Under the pieces are notes generated by a model. It did not search any database. It had not been told where the DNA came from and saw only the letters and a list, made by a program, of their open reading frames with translations. This document shows positions 21,859 through 30,051 of a stretch of DNA of 64,000 nt, piece after piece; within the stretch, counting starts at the first letter, position 1; each line of letters begins with the position of its first letter. Origin of the DNA: a bacterium (GTDB lineage Bacteria; Electryoneota; RPQS01); assembly GCA_023382385.1 (NCBI GenBank), contig JAHDVH010000001.1:739611-803610 (forward strand), in the 5' to 3' direction. The position numbers and the translations under genes were made by a program.

Positions 21859-22935
21859 CTACTTCGGCGCGCGCCACACGAGGCCAAGGCCAAACACGCC
21901 AAACACGATGTTACCGATCCAGGCAGCCCAGAAAGGAGTGAGTTCGCCGCCGTAGCCAAGAATCTTGCCGACCTGCTGAAGACCGAAATAGATAAAGCAA
22001 ACGAGCAGTGACAATCCGAAACCGAGCACAAGTCCGCCGCGGCGGCGAAACGCGGCAAAGGGCACTCCGAAGAGCACGATGATGAATGTCGCAAACGGCT
22101 GTGCAAACTTAAAGGCAAGGTCGACGGACCAACGCGCTCCCCGAATGCCGGCCGCTTGCAGACGGCCAATCAGACTTTGGATATCTCGATAGCTCATTTC
22201 GTCCGGCTCGATGTTCACACGTATCAGGTCATCGGGGGTAAACTGGAAGTCGGGCCGCACATACATGTCCGGATTACTGACGGCAATGCTGCGATCCCTG
22301 AATTCCGTTCTGCGCGCGCCGCGGAAGGTCCAAGCGTCATCGTGAAACATCATACTGTCGGCTTCCACCTGCCAGACGACTCTTCCCTCCTCGACGTGCT
22401 GAAGCTGAACGCGATAACCCGTTCTGAATTTCGGATCGTAGCTTTCCATCTTCAGAAATTCCGTCGGAGAGGTCTGCAGATAGATTCTGCCCTGTCGCGA
22501 GGAGACGGAACCTTTGCCTTTGCGAACTTCAACCCTGTACAGCTCCTTGCGTTCGAAGTTGTAGCGCGGTACGACGTTCTCTCCAAGGTACCAGACACCA
22601 CCGGCGAGCGGCGCGGCGAAGCAGAGCAGAAGGACAAGAATTCGCCAATGACTTACGCCTGAGCTCTGCATGGCGGTCAGTTCGTTGCGATAGACAAAGC
22701 CTCCAATGGAAAAGAGCGTAGCAAGCAGCACACCGACCGGAATCGTCAGATAGATGATGTAGGGCACATAGAGAAAGTAGTATCTTGCGACAAGGTCGAA
22801 TCCGACTTCGGCATCGACAAACTTGTCCAGATGCTCGACGAGGTCAATCGTGATGAAAATCAGGAGTGCCGCGCCCATCGCAAAGAAAAAACTCCGCGCG
22901 AAGGCGGAGAGAATGTATCTATCCAGCAAAGTCAC
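21859..22935 (-). CDS. lptG: LptF/LptG-family LPS export permease (LptG-like)
   Basis: 358 residues. Opening TLLDRYILSAFARSFFFAMG and the EL-TAMQSSGVSHWRIL coupling segment are typical of YjgP/YjgQ permeases; membrane helices flank a periplasmic beta-domain. With LptF and the LptB ATPase it drives LPS from the inner membrane to the Lpt bridge. Its GTG overlaps the gltX stop (GTGA). Naming it LptG rather than LptF is a guess from the paired copy at 28461. Confidence 0.85.
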   Translation of the reverse strand: MTLLDRYILSAFARSFFFAMGAALLIFITIDLVEHLDKFVDAEVGFDLVARYYFLYVPYIIYLTIPVGVLLATLFSIGGFVYRNELTAMQSSGVSHWRILVLLLCFAAPLAGGVWYLGENVVPRYNFERKELYRVEVRKGKGSVSSRQGRIYLQTSPTEFLKMESYDPKFRTGYRVQLQHVEEGRVVWQVEADSMMFHDDAWTFRGARRTEFRDRSIAVSNPDMYVRPDFQFTPDDLIRVNIEPDEMSYRDIQSLIGRLQAAGIRGARWSVDLAFKFAQPFATFIIVLFGVPFAAFRRRGGLVLGFGLSLLVCFIYFGLQQVGKILGYGGELTPFWAAWIGNIVFGVFGLGLVWRAPK

Positions 22936-24347
22936 GCGGGAAGATGCACTTTCAAGAGGAGGTTTAACCTGCGAATAACGGTCTCTCTGCCGAGAAATTC
23001 CATCATTTCAAAGAGTCCGGGGCTGACCGTCCTGCCTGTCAATCCTAGACGAATCGGATGAATGAGCTGCCCCGCTTTCACACCCCACTCCTCGCAGCGC
23101 CCGCGAAGTTTTGCCTCCAGATCGGCGGCCACGAACGGAATCGTTTCAAGGTCTGCAACATAGATGCTTAAGTTCTTCAGAATTGCCGGATCGCTCAGGT
23201 GCTTTTCCACACCTTTCGCGTCATACTCGCCGGGATCCTTAAACAGATAGGTCTGTTCTTCGAAGAGGTCGCGCGGCATGCGAATTCGAGGTCTGACAAG
23301 TGGCAGCGCGGCCCGCAACGATGCGAGAGAGACACTCGCGTTTCCGGAATGCTCGAACAGATAGTTCACCGCAGAATCATCGTCCAATGCACGAAAATGC
23401 TCACCGTTCATCCACTCGAGTTTCGCTTCGTCGAAGACCGCGCTTCTTGCCTGAATTCCTTCAAGAGAAAACACACCAATCAGCTCTTCACGCGAGAAGA
23501 TCTCACGGTCGCCTTTACCGGGAGACCATCCCAACAAGGTCAGGAAGTTGAACAGTGCCTGTGGGAGAAATCCCTTCTGCTGGAACTCGCCGACTGAAGC
23601 GGCACCCGTTCGCTTGGATAGTCGTTTCTTATCCGGACCAAGGATGAGCGGCACGTGGCCGAATTGCGGGACGTCCCATCCCATTGCCCGATAGATCGCA
23701 ATCTGCTTGGGTGTATTGGAGATGTGATCATCCCCTCTCAATACATGACTGATGCGCATGTCATGGTCGTCGCAGACTACCGACAGATGATACGTGGGGG
23801 ATCCGTCTGAGCGCAGCAAGACGAAGTCTTCAAGATCATCGCCCTTATAATCAACTCGTCCGTGAACCAGATCGTCCCACCCGATGCCATCCGGGGGCGC
23901 CGAAAAGCGAATGGCATAGGGATCACAACTCTTCAGTCTGCTTTCCGCATTGGCACGTACTGTCGCAAGATCCGCCTTGAATCTAAAAGACGCTTCACCC
24001 CTTGCCTGCGAATCCGCCCGCAGTTGCTCCAGCTCACTAATCGTTGTGAAATCATGGTAGGCTGCGCCGCGTCGGACAAGTTCGTGTGCAATCTCAACAA
24101 ATCGTTCCTTGTGATCCGACTGGTAGACTATCTCTTCATCAGATTCCAGCCCTAACCACTTCAAGCCATCGAGAATCACTTGCGCCAGTTCACCGCGTGA
24201 GCGCTGCGGGTCGGTATCTTCGATTCTCACCAGAAACGTACCGCCGACTGCGCGCGCATACAGCCAATTGAAGATTGCAGTGCGCGCTCCGCCGACGTGA
24301 AGATAGCCGGTGGGGCTGGGAGCGAAGCGAACGCGTGTTTCAGTCAT
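22932..24347 (-). CDS. gltX: Glutamyl-tRNA synthetase
   Basis: About 471 residues from the ATG at 24347 (MTETRVRF...); an ATG at 24356 is equally possible. HIGH-type motif in FAPSPTGYLHVGGART and KMSKS-type motif KKRLSKRTG, with the class I fold and a C-terminal anticodon-binding helical domain. Charges tRNA-Glu (and possibly tRNA-Gln, if the cell uses the amidotransferase route). The start overlaps the DUF3566-like gene by 8 nt. Confidence 0.95.
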   Translation of the reverse strand: MTETRVRFAPSPTGYLHVGGARTAIFNWLYARAVGGTFLVRIEDTDPQRSRGELAQVILDGLKWLGLESDEEIVYQSDHKERFVEIAHELVRRGAAYHDFTTISELEQLRADSQARGEASFRFKADLATVRANAESRLKSCDPYAIRFSAPPDGIGWDDLVHGRVDYKGDDLEDFVLLRSDGSPTYHLSVVCDDHDMRISHVLRGDDHISNTPKQIAIYRAMGWDVPQFGHVPLILGPDKKRLSKRTGAASVGEFQQKGFLPQALFNFLTLLGWSPGKGDREIFSREELIGVFSLEGIQARSAVFDEAKLEWMNGEHFRALDDDSAVNYLFEHSGNASVSLASLRAALPLVRPRIRMPRDLFEEQTYLFKDPGEYDAKGVEKHLSDPAILKNLSIYVADLETIPFVAADLEAKLRGRCEEWGVKAGQLIHPIRLGLTGRTVSPGLFEMMEFLGRETVIRRLNLLLKVHLPA

Positions 24348-24705
24348 TTTCGGCATGATCACTCGTTGTGGAACCGGACTCGGGAATCTCTTCAACATGG
24401 TATTCAAGTCCGCCGAACATCCGCGCGGAGAGATTATAGACTATCGCGCACAAGCCGGCGATCAGAGAATGCAGTAGCGCACCGATCAGTCCCATGAAAA
24501 TCATCAGGAAAATCGTTGAAACACTGCCCAGCGATTTGATTTGTGCAGCGTCTGCACCTCCGAGCAAGCTTAGACTCGATTCGCTCATTCCCTTGAGCAA
24601 CGCCGCGCTGTAAAGCCCAAAGAGCAACCCGATGACGAGGCCGATGAAGAAACCGACTCGTACGGCACTGCGAGGCTCGATGCGTGTGACTTCGCGGCGA
24701 CTCAT
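24340..24705 (-). CDS. Small membrane protein, DUF3566-like
   Basis: 121 residues with two membrane helices (about 17-38 and 60-88) joined by a loop. The end of helix 2 reads CAIVYNLSARMFGGLEYHVE, much like the AFLYNLAADLVGGLEVTL ending I recall for DUF3566 proteins, which are known mainly from Actinobacteria beside gyrA. Function unknown. Coupled to the PEGA gene (ATGA at 24702-24705) and overlapping gltX. Confidence 0.7.
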   Translation of the reverse strand: MSRREVTRIEPRSAVRVGFFIGLVIGLLFGLYSAALLKGMSESSLSLLGGADAAQIKSLGSVSTIFLMIFMGLIGALLHSLIAGLCAIVYNLSARMFGGLEYHVEEIPESGSTTSDHAEND

Positions 24706-25337
24706 TGATTAGGTTGTATGTAGGTTGCCGCTCGGAACATGACATCCGGCTGTGAAGACTCAGGACTGATTAAAAGGTTTTTATACGCTTTTGCGCCGTT
24801 GGGCCAATGGGCTTGCAGGTGATGCAAACCACGCTCAAAGATTGCATTTGCCGGTGTCAACAAACCGGTGCGCACGTCGTCAATCACGATCTCGGCACCG
24901 GGAGGTTCGGAGTTCATGCGAACATACCGCCATTGCCACTTGTAGGGCAAGCCGTCAGATCGCGGCAGTTCTCGGTCATCGTTTTGCGAAATAGGAGCGA
25001 GAAAAAATGTGATCCGCGTCGTGTCTCCGGCGTTCAACCGCAGCGAAAGTTCATGCGGCACCGGTCGGTAACCGTCCATCCGCAACGTAACGACAAAAGA
25101 ATCCGCCGGCAAGCCTGACATATACGCGTTCGTGTGAACATACGTCGGACGATTGTTCAGAACGACTTCCGCTCCGACCGGCGACGATGTCACAATCAAT
25201 ACAGAAGCTTCGTTTCGCAGCCAGCTCATCAACCCGATCACCACAGCTGCCAGCATGAGCGCAGCCGAGAACCAGATACGTATCAGGGCACGCCGCTTCT
25301 CGCGTAGATCTGTGTGGTCAGGCGAACTCAGAACCAA
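24702..25337 (-). CDS. Membrane-anchored PEGA-domain protein
   Basis: 211 residues. One membrane helix near residues 22-39, then a PEGA domain (SSPVGAEVVLNNRPTY..., with GLPADSFVVTLRMDGYRP) and a second, degenerate PEGA copy (SEPPGAEIVIDDVRTGLLTP). PEGA domains occur on extracytoplasmic parts of envelope proteins and are thought to bind polysaccharide or protein. A TTG start at 25337 is supported by GAGGA about 8 nt upstream; no ATG lies near. First gene of the PEGA-DUF3566-gltX-lptG run. Confidence 0.78.
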   Translation of the reverse strand: MVLSSPDHTDLREKRRALIRIWFSAALMLAAVVIGLMSWLRNEASVLIVTSSPVGAEVVLNNRPTYVHTNAYMSGLPADSFVVTLRMDGYRPVPHELSLRLNAGDTTRITFFLAPISQNDDRELPRSDGLPYKWQWRYVRMNSEPPGAEIVIDDVRTGLLTPANAIFERGLHHLQAHWPNGAKAYKNLLISPESSQPDVMFRAATYIQPNQ

Positions 25338-25415
25338 GAAGAAATCCTCATTGATGTGCCTCTGTTCTTCTGTGAACAGGGGATCTTGCTACCCACTGGT
25401 GTATTCCACACCTCG

Positions 25416-26378
25416 TCACGAAATTGTGCTCTGCCTCTGCTGCGGACATAGCTGCTCGCGGTAAACATCCAAGATCTTCGGATCAGGGACTTGATCTCCA
25501 ATTTCTCTGCTCACCAAATCATCGGAGCGCACAGCCCCATGCGAGGTCATCTTTTGCAGATGCAGCTTCCCTTTTCCAAATGCGGCGTTCCAGTTAGGGC
25601 CTGAAGCGTGGTAGCATCGCACTCCGCTGAGAATTCCCGCCCGCTTTCCACTTTCGCGCACCACGCGGTTGTAGAAACCGTCTTCCGGGAAATATGGCTT
25701 ATGCGGCCGATATGAAAAACCTTTCGTCGAGAAGTAAAACTCTCGGGGAGTTGCCGTCGCCCACCCTCCAGTGGGACCAAACTCGATAGTCACTCCGTCG
25801 CAGGTCTCAGATTCATAATGGCTCGGCAGCGGTTTCGCACCATTCGTGAAGTCGTCCTGCACGACATCCAGAGCGATGTAGGCATAATTCGGGAACAGCT
25901 CAAAAGCTCGTTTGAGCTTCTCAAACCAATCCTGCGGCAGCAAAAAGACATCGTCGTCCATTTCGAAAATCAGCTCGCGGCGTGCTCGGATGGCAAGCTC
26001 GGCAAAACCGTTCGTACCGATGTTTCGCGGAGATCGGAACGGCCTCAACTGCAGCCGACTCATCCGCCACTTCTCAATTACTTGAGGGGTGTCGTCTGCC
26101 GAAGCGTTGTCCCAGAGCAGGACCTCGTGTTCATCAGGAATTGTATCTGCCAGCGCGCGCAGTGCAAGGTCAAGAAACCGCGCACGATTCCAAGTTACAA
26201 GCAACACGGACACACCGGGCAATGCGTCAGGCAGGGTCAGCTTGCGCGTCAACCTCCTAAGTTGGAAACCAATGCGTGGCAAGAGGGCGTGGGCAGACAA
26301 CTGAGGGCTTTGGTTATGGCTTTGCGGGAAATTGGAGAAAGAATAGAATGTGTACGAATAATTGTCGCAGGCACACAC
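25416..26378 (-). CDS. Family 2 glycosyltransferase
   Basis: 320 residues. GT-A fold: VSVLLVTWNRARFLDLALRA, then DNASADDTPQV and the metal-binding EMDDDVFLLP. It lies 43 nt behind the CapK-like gene, suggesting joint polysaccharide or glycolipid work. The first ~50 residues are poorly conserved in look, so the GTG at 26378 may be too far upstream. Sugar donor and acceptor unknown. Confidence 0.8.
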   Translation of the reverse strand: MCACDNYSYTFYSFSNFPQSHNQSPQLSAHALLPRIGFQLRRLTRKLTLPDALPGVSVLLVTWNRARFLDLALRALADTIPDEHEVLLWDNASADDTPQVIEKWRMSRLQLRPFRSPRNIGTNGFAELAIRARRELIFEMDDDVFLLPQDWFEKLKRAFELFPNYAYIALDVVQDDFTNGAKPLPSHYESETCDGVTIEFGPTGGWATATPREFYFSTKGFSYRPHKPYFPEDGFYNRVVRESGKRAGILSGVRCYHASGPNWNAAFGKGKLHLQKMTSHGAVRSDDLVSREIGDQVPDPKILDVYREQLCPQQRQSTIS

Positions 26379-26421
26379 TCAAAATATACGCACGATATTC
26401 AACTCTTTCAAGTCGCTACCT

Positions 26422-27783
26422 TCACTCAACCGAAGTCTTCCACTCTTGCTTTAGTGGGACAAGAATTTTCCGCTTCCCAGATGGGTCAGGGCTGATTTCC
26501 GGCACTGACGTCCAGGTTAGACGCAGTCCTCCTTTGACGCGATCGACAATTTGCTTCTCGATCGGTGCAAGATGTTGCATCGCACGTTCATGGCGAGGGA
26601 CATAAAGCACCTCTACAAGATCCGGCTCGCGCTGCAAGAACTTGTATGCCAGAATGTGATCATGCGCGTGCTCCATCACAACAACCAAAAAGGCTGCGTC
26701 AAGGCGCTCGCCGTTCGGGGTGTAGATAACATCAATAATGCGGCCTTGAATCTCGCCAAGTCTCCATACTCCACCACCACACGGGCACCTCGTTTCCGGG
26801 TCAATCATTGCGGCCACATCGCCCATACGATAACGGACAAAGGGGAAAGCGCTGTTTCGAAAGGACGTCACAACAATCTCCCCTGCCTGTCCATAGGGCA
26901 CTGGAGTATTACCGTCAAGCACTTCGACATAAAACCGAGCGAGATCCAAGCGATAGCTGGGACACTTCGTGCACTGAAAGCCGATATGCATCGCCTCGCT
27001 GCCGCCGTAGTCGCGATGGACTTTTGCTTGAAAGGCCTCTTCAATGACTTGCGCTCGTGCCGGACTTAGCCCCTCCCCAAACACGATAATCATCGGGACA
27101 TGACATCGAAGATTGCGTTTAAGCATCTCCTCCGCGAGAAGAAGCAGCACGGTCGGATAGCTTTTCAAGTACTGAACACCAGCACGATTGATCGCTTCAA
27201 CGATCATCGGTGTGTCGTCAGCCCTGTAGTTAATTGCGGAAAAGGACACCGGTAGTGTTCCCAGCATCTGCCGTATGCAACGACGAAGGCCGGTAATCTT
27301 TGGAGGAAGCACTTTTATCAGCGCTTCCGGCATCCCGGGCCTCCACCCAATATCCCGCATATTCAGCTCGGCTGAGATAAACTCCGCCATCCGGCTTTCT
27401 CTTGTCTCCGGGAAGCGAAACGGCTCGCCGGACGAACCGGAAGTACTGCTCCAACTGACGCTGTCGGGTTGCAGAGTTGAGTTGAACCAGCTGTTTGGAT
27501 CCTGCTGGAGGTCTTTTTTGCATAGTGTTGGAAGAGTCTGCCAATTCTCTTCACGAATTGGCAGGCAAACCTCCCACTGTCTGAGAAGTTTCCGATAGGC
27601 CGGGCTGACTTCCGCCATATGATTGGCGTATTCTATCGCCCGTTTACGACTGTACGAAAGCTGCGTTTTCCAGTCCGCCGCTCGCATACGACGTTGGAAA
27701 CTAAGCTCGCGACCAGATTCTCTGCGCACAAAAGTACGCGCTATGCTCATTAGAGCGGGGTAGATTACACGAAGTAGATACAC
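26422..27783 (-). CDS. CapK/PaaK-like adenylate-forming enzyme
   Basis: 453 residues from a GTG at 27783. AMP-binding P-loop SSTSGSSGEPFRFPET, the DYGGSEAMHIGFQC segment and GEIVVTSFRNSAFPFVRYRMGD match the phenylacetate-CoA-ligase/CapK branch. CapK-type members occur in capsule and polysaccharide loci and are predicted to activate a carboxylic acid. Paired here with a GT2, it may modify a surface glycan; phenylacetate breakdown is unlikely since no paa genes are near. Confidence 0.8.
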   Translation of the reverse strand: MYLLRVIYPALMSIARTFVRRESGRELSFQRRMRAADWKTQLSYSRKRAIEYANHMAEVSPAYRKLLRQWEVCLPIREENWQTLPTLCKKDLQQDPNSWFNSTLQPDSVSWSSTSGSSGEPFRFPETRESRMAEFISAELNMRDIGWRPGMPEALIKVLPPKITGLRRCIRQMLGTLPVSFSAINYRADDTPMIVEAINRAGVQYLKSYPTVLLLLAEEMLKRNLRCHVPMIIVFGEGLSPARAQVIEEAFQAKVHRDYGGSEAMHIGFQCTKCPSYRLDLARFYVEVLDGNTPVPYGQAGEIVVTSFRNSAFPFVRYRMGDVAAMIDPETRCPCGGGVWRLGEIQGRIIDVIYTPNGERLDAAFLVVVMEHAHDHILAYKFLQREPDLVEVLYVPRHERAMQHLAPIEKQIVDRVKGGLRLTWTSVPEISPDPSGKRKILVPLKQEWKTSVE

Positions 27784-28026
27784 AGTATGCTCTTAATAAC
27801 TTGCGATCGCGCAGATTGGTCAAATGCATCAGGTCATGCGCAACCTTCGGGATAAGAACAGTAGATTCGAAGTAGCCGCTTAGAATGCGGGCAATAAGTA
27901 GTTTGCTAAAGAATAATTATCTACCGCATAAGATAACTCCGATCGAAGGAATTCGCAAGCATCGGAACGCCATCGGTTTCATCATGGCACCACTTTTTTC
28001 CCTGGCTTTCCACCCTTCCTATGAAC

Positions 28027-28053
28027 AAGAAAGCCCGGCGCAAAGGCCAGGCT
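28027..28053 (-). terminator. Intrinsic terminator of the tRNA-Ser unit
   Basis: On the minus strand AGCCTGG (28053-28047) pairs with CCGGGCT (28038-28032), one G.U pair, followed by TTCTT. It ends the tRNA transcript. The remaining sequence from 27784 to 28127 shows no gene. Confidence 0.65.
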
Positions 28054-28127
28054 CGTCACTTAAAAGTCGCAACATTTTCCCGATGAAATCGCGTCGCAAA
28101 TCTACAACAGTTTGCGTGCGACACTTG

Positions 28128-28217
<90 letters not shown>

Positions 28218-28264
28218 AGAAGAAGGCAAATTGGATTCTTAAGACTATATTATCATTAGTCTTG

Positions 28265-28348
28265 CGGAGGACGGGAGACTCGAACTCCCAAGGGCTTTCG
28301 CCCGGCGGTTTTCAAGACCGCTGCCTTACCAATTAGGTCTAGTCCTCC
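28265..28348 (-). tRNA. tRNA-Ser (anticodon UGA)
   Basis: 84-nt class II cloverleaf. Acceptor GGAGGAC/GTCCTCC with discriminator G, anticodon stem GCGGT/ACCGC around CTTGAAA, variable arm GGGC-GAAA-GCCC, T-loop GTTCGAGTC. CCA not encoded. Transcribed ahead of the GCU tRNA in one unit. Confidence 0.95.
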
Positions 28349-28378
28349 GGGCGGAGGCGTTCCGTCCCCGAAACAGCA

Positions 28379-28407
28379 AGTATATCCGATTTCCGGCAAA
28401 AAAGCAA
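28379..28407 (-). promoter_or_regulatory. Promoter of the tRNA-Ser pair
   Basis: On the minus strand -35 TTGCTT (28407-28402), 17-nt spacer, -10 TATACT (28384-28379). Start expected near 28372, 24 nt before the first tRNA. Confidence 0.7.
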
Positions 28408-28460
28408 GCGGTTCAGGTTTGGGAAATGTCCTTCAGTTTTCTTAACTTGCGGTCCGAACC

Positions 28461-29600
28461 ATGACTCTCTTCCGCTACCTGACAAGGGAATTCATCCCAC
28501 CCTTCTTCTTCAGCCTCGCGCTGATAATCTTTCTCTTCATCCTGAATCTCGTGTTCACGATGCTCGGGCGAATTGTCGGCAAGGGTCTGCCCATCTGGAC
28601 CGTGCTTGAATTCTTTGGACTGAATCTCGCATGGATGATCGCGCTGGCCGTGCCGATGGCCGTACTGGTCGCGGTGCTTTCCGCTTACGGCAGGCTCTCT
28701 TCAGACAACGAAGTCACAGCGCTGCGCTCTTCAGGTGTCGGGCCGTTTCAGCTCATCGCTCCCGCCTTGGTGTTCGGACTTCTCATGTCCTTGGCGCTTG
28801 CCTACTTCAACAACTACCTCCTCCCAGACCTGAACTTCCGCTCTCGGCAGTTGCAAACAGATATTCGAAGACTAAAACCCGCGATGGTGCTTGAACCCGG
28901 CGTCTTCCTGTCCGATATTCCCGGTCATGTTCTATACGCTCAGCAGGTCAATGGCGAAACTTCTGAAGTCACGGATGTGATGGTCTATCAGGATGACGAT
29001 CCGCGCTTCGGCGGAACGGTCATCGCGGCGAAGGGGAAGCTGAAGTATGAAGAGTGGTTCGAAGGATTCGAGTTTTCGCTGCGCGAAGGCGAGATTCTGC
29101 GCTCAGATCGGGTTCGAATCGGCGAACATCATCGTATCCAGTTTGAGCGGGCCATCTTCCGTATCCACGCACCGGACATGTCACTTCGCCGCACGACGAC
29201 ACAGTGGCGCGGTGACCGCGAGATGGACGTCAAAATGCTCTTGGCCAAGATTGACAGCTATCGTAAGATTGATGCGGACAAGAACTCAAAAAATATCTCG
29301 CGACTTTTGGTCGAGATTCACAAGAAATTCTCAATTCCTGCTGCCTGCCTGATTTTCGCAGCGCTGGGTGGATTGCTCGGGCAGTTGGTGCGGCGTTCAG
29401 GGATTGGCGTATCTGCAGGTTACAGCATCGCCTTCTTCTTGATCTACTGGGTCTTTCTGATTGCAGGTGAAGACTTGGCGGACCGCGGCAGTGTCAGCCC
29501 TGCGGTGGCCATGTGGCTGCCGAACGTACTGTTCGCCGGCGTTGCGATCCTCTTGTGGTTCAAACAACGAAAGTCGGGGCTGAAGGTTTTCGGGAGATAG
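28461..29600 (+). CDS. lptF: LptF/LptG-family LPS export permease (LptF-like)
   Basis: 379 residues. Starts TLFRYLTREFIPPFFFSLAL, then three membrane helices, the coupling segment NEVTALRSSGVGPFQLIAP, a periplasmic beta-domain and three C-terminal helices. Second half of the LPS-extracting Lpt transporter with the copy at 21859. Its promoter would be divergent from the tRNA promoter. Followed by a clear terminator. Confidence 0.87.
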   Translation: MTLFRYLTREFIPPFFFSLALIIFLFILNLVFTMLGRIVGKGLPIWTVLEFFGLNLAWMIALAVPMAVLVAVLSAYGRLSSDNEVTALRSSGVGPFQLIAPALVFGLLMSLALAYFNNYLLPDLNFRSRQLQTDIRRLKPAMVLEPGVFLSDIPGHVLYAQQVNGETSEVTDVMVYQDDDPRFGGTVIAAKGKLKYEEWFEGFEFSLREGEILRSDRVRIGEHHRIQFERAIFRIHAPDMSLRRTTTQWRGDREMDVKMLLAKIDSYRKIDADKNSKNISRLLVEIHKKFSIPAACLIFAALGGLLGQLVRRSGIGVSAGYSIAFFLIYWVFLIAGEDLADRGSVSPAVAMWLPNVLFAGVAILLWFKQRKSGLKVFGR

Positions 29601-29628
29601 CGTCCCTCACATTACAACTTCACTGGAG

Positions 29629-29649
29629 GACCGCATTGCGGTCTTTTTT
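29629..29649 (+). terminator. Intrinsic terminator after lptF
   Basis: GACCGCA (29629-29635) pairs with TGCGGTC (29637-29643), then TTTTTT. Confidence 0.8.
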
Positions 29650-30051
29650 GCATTCGGAACTTGCCATGACATGACGCTGACGAAATCCTGCTTTATCATC
29701 TGCTATATACAACCCTTTGCCAGAAGCGGACAGAAGAAGTCTCAAAACCGGCCTCTCATGCCTGTATTTCCCTCTTCGGAAGCAGAATCTTCCTCACGAA
29801 GAGCTTCTATAAAACAGCCCTTTTGCTGCAAATCATCATCATGAATTCTTGAAACTTCGACAAAAACCGTGATTTGTGCTATTCATCTTTGAGGTCATTG
29901 TCCCTGCACGTGCGCGTACTGTCTGGCGTAAGAATTGCGCTTGCTGGTCAATGCTGCTTCCTTATGAAAGGTAACGTCTCATCGCAGTCTGGCGACGGGA
30001 AACTAACAAGTAGGACCCGCAGCCGCACACTTGACCCGGGGGCAAGGATAT
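29650..30051. other. Leader region of the hybrid kinase, no gene recognised
   Basis: About 400 nt without a convincing open frame, promoter or structured RNA. The stretch 29960-30010 carries a few short pairings but matches no riboswitch I know. Confidence 0.5.

Noticed and set aside
29940-30051. Cyclic-di-GMP-type riboswitch before the hybrid kinase
   Set aside because: Short pairings exist but no conserved core could be recognised.
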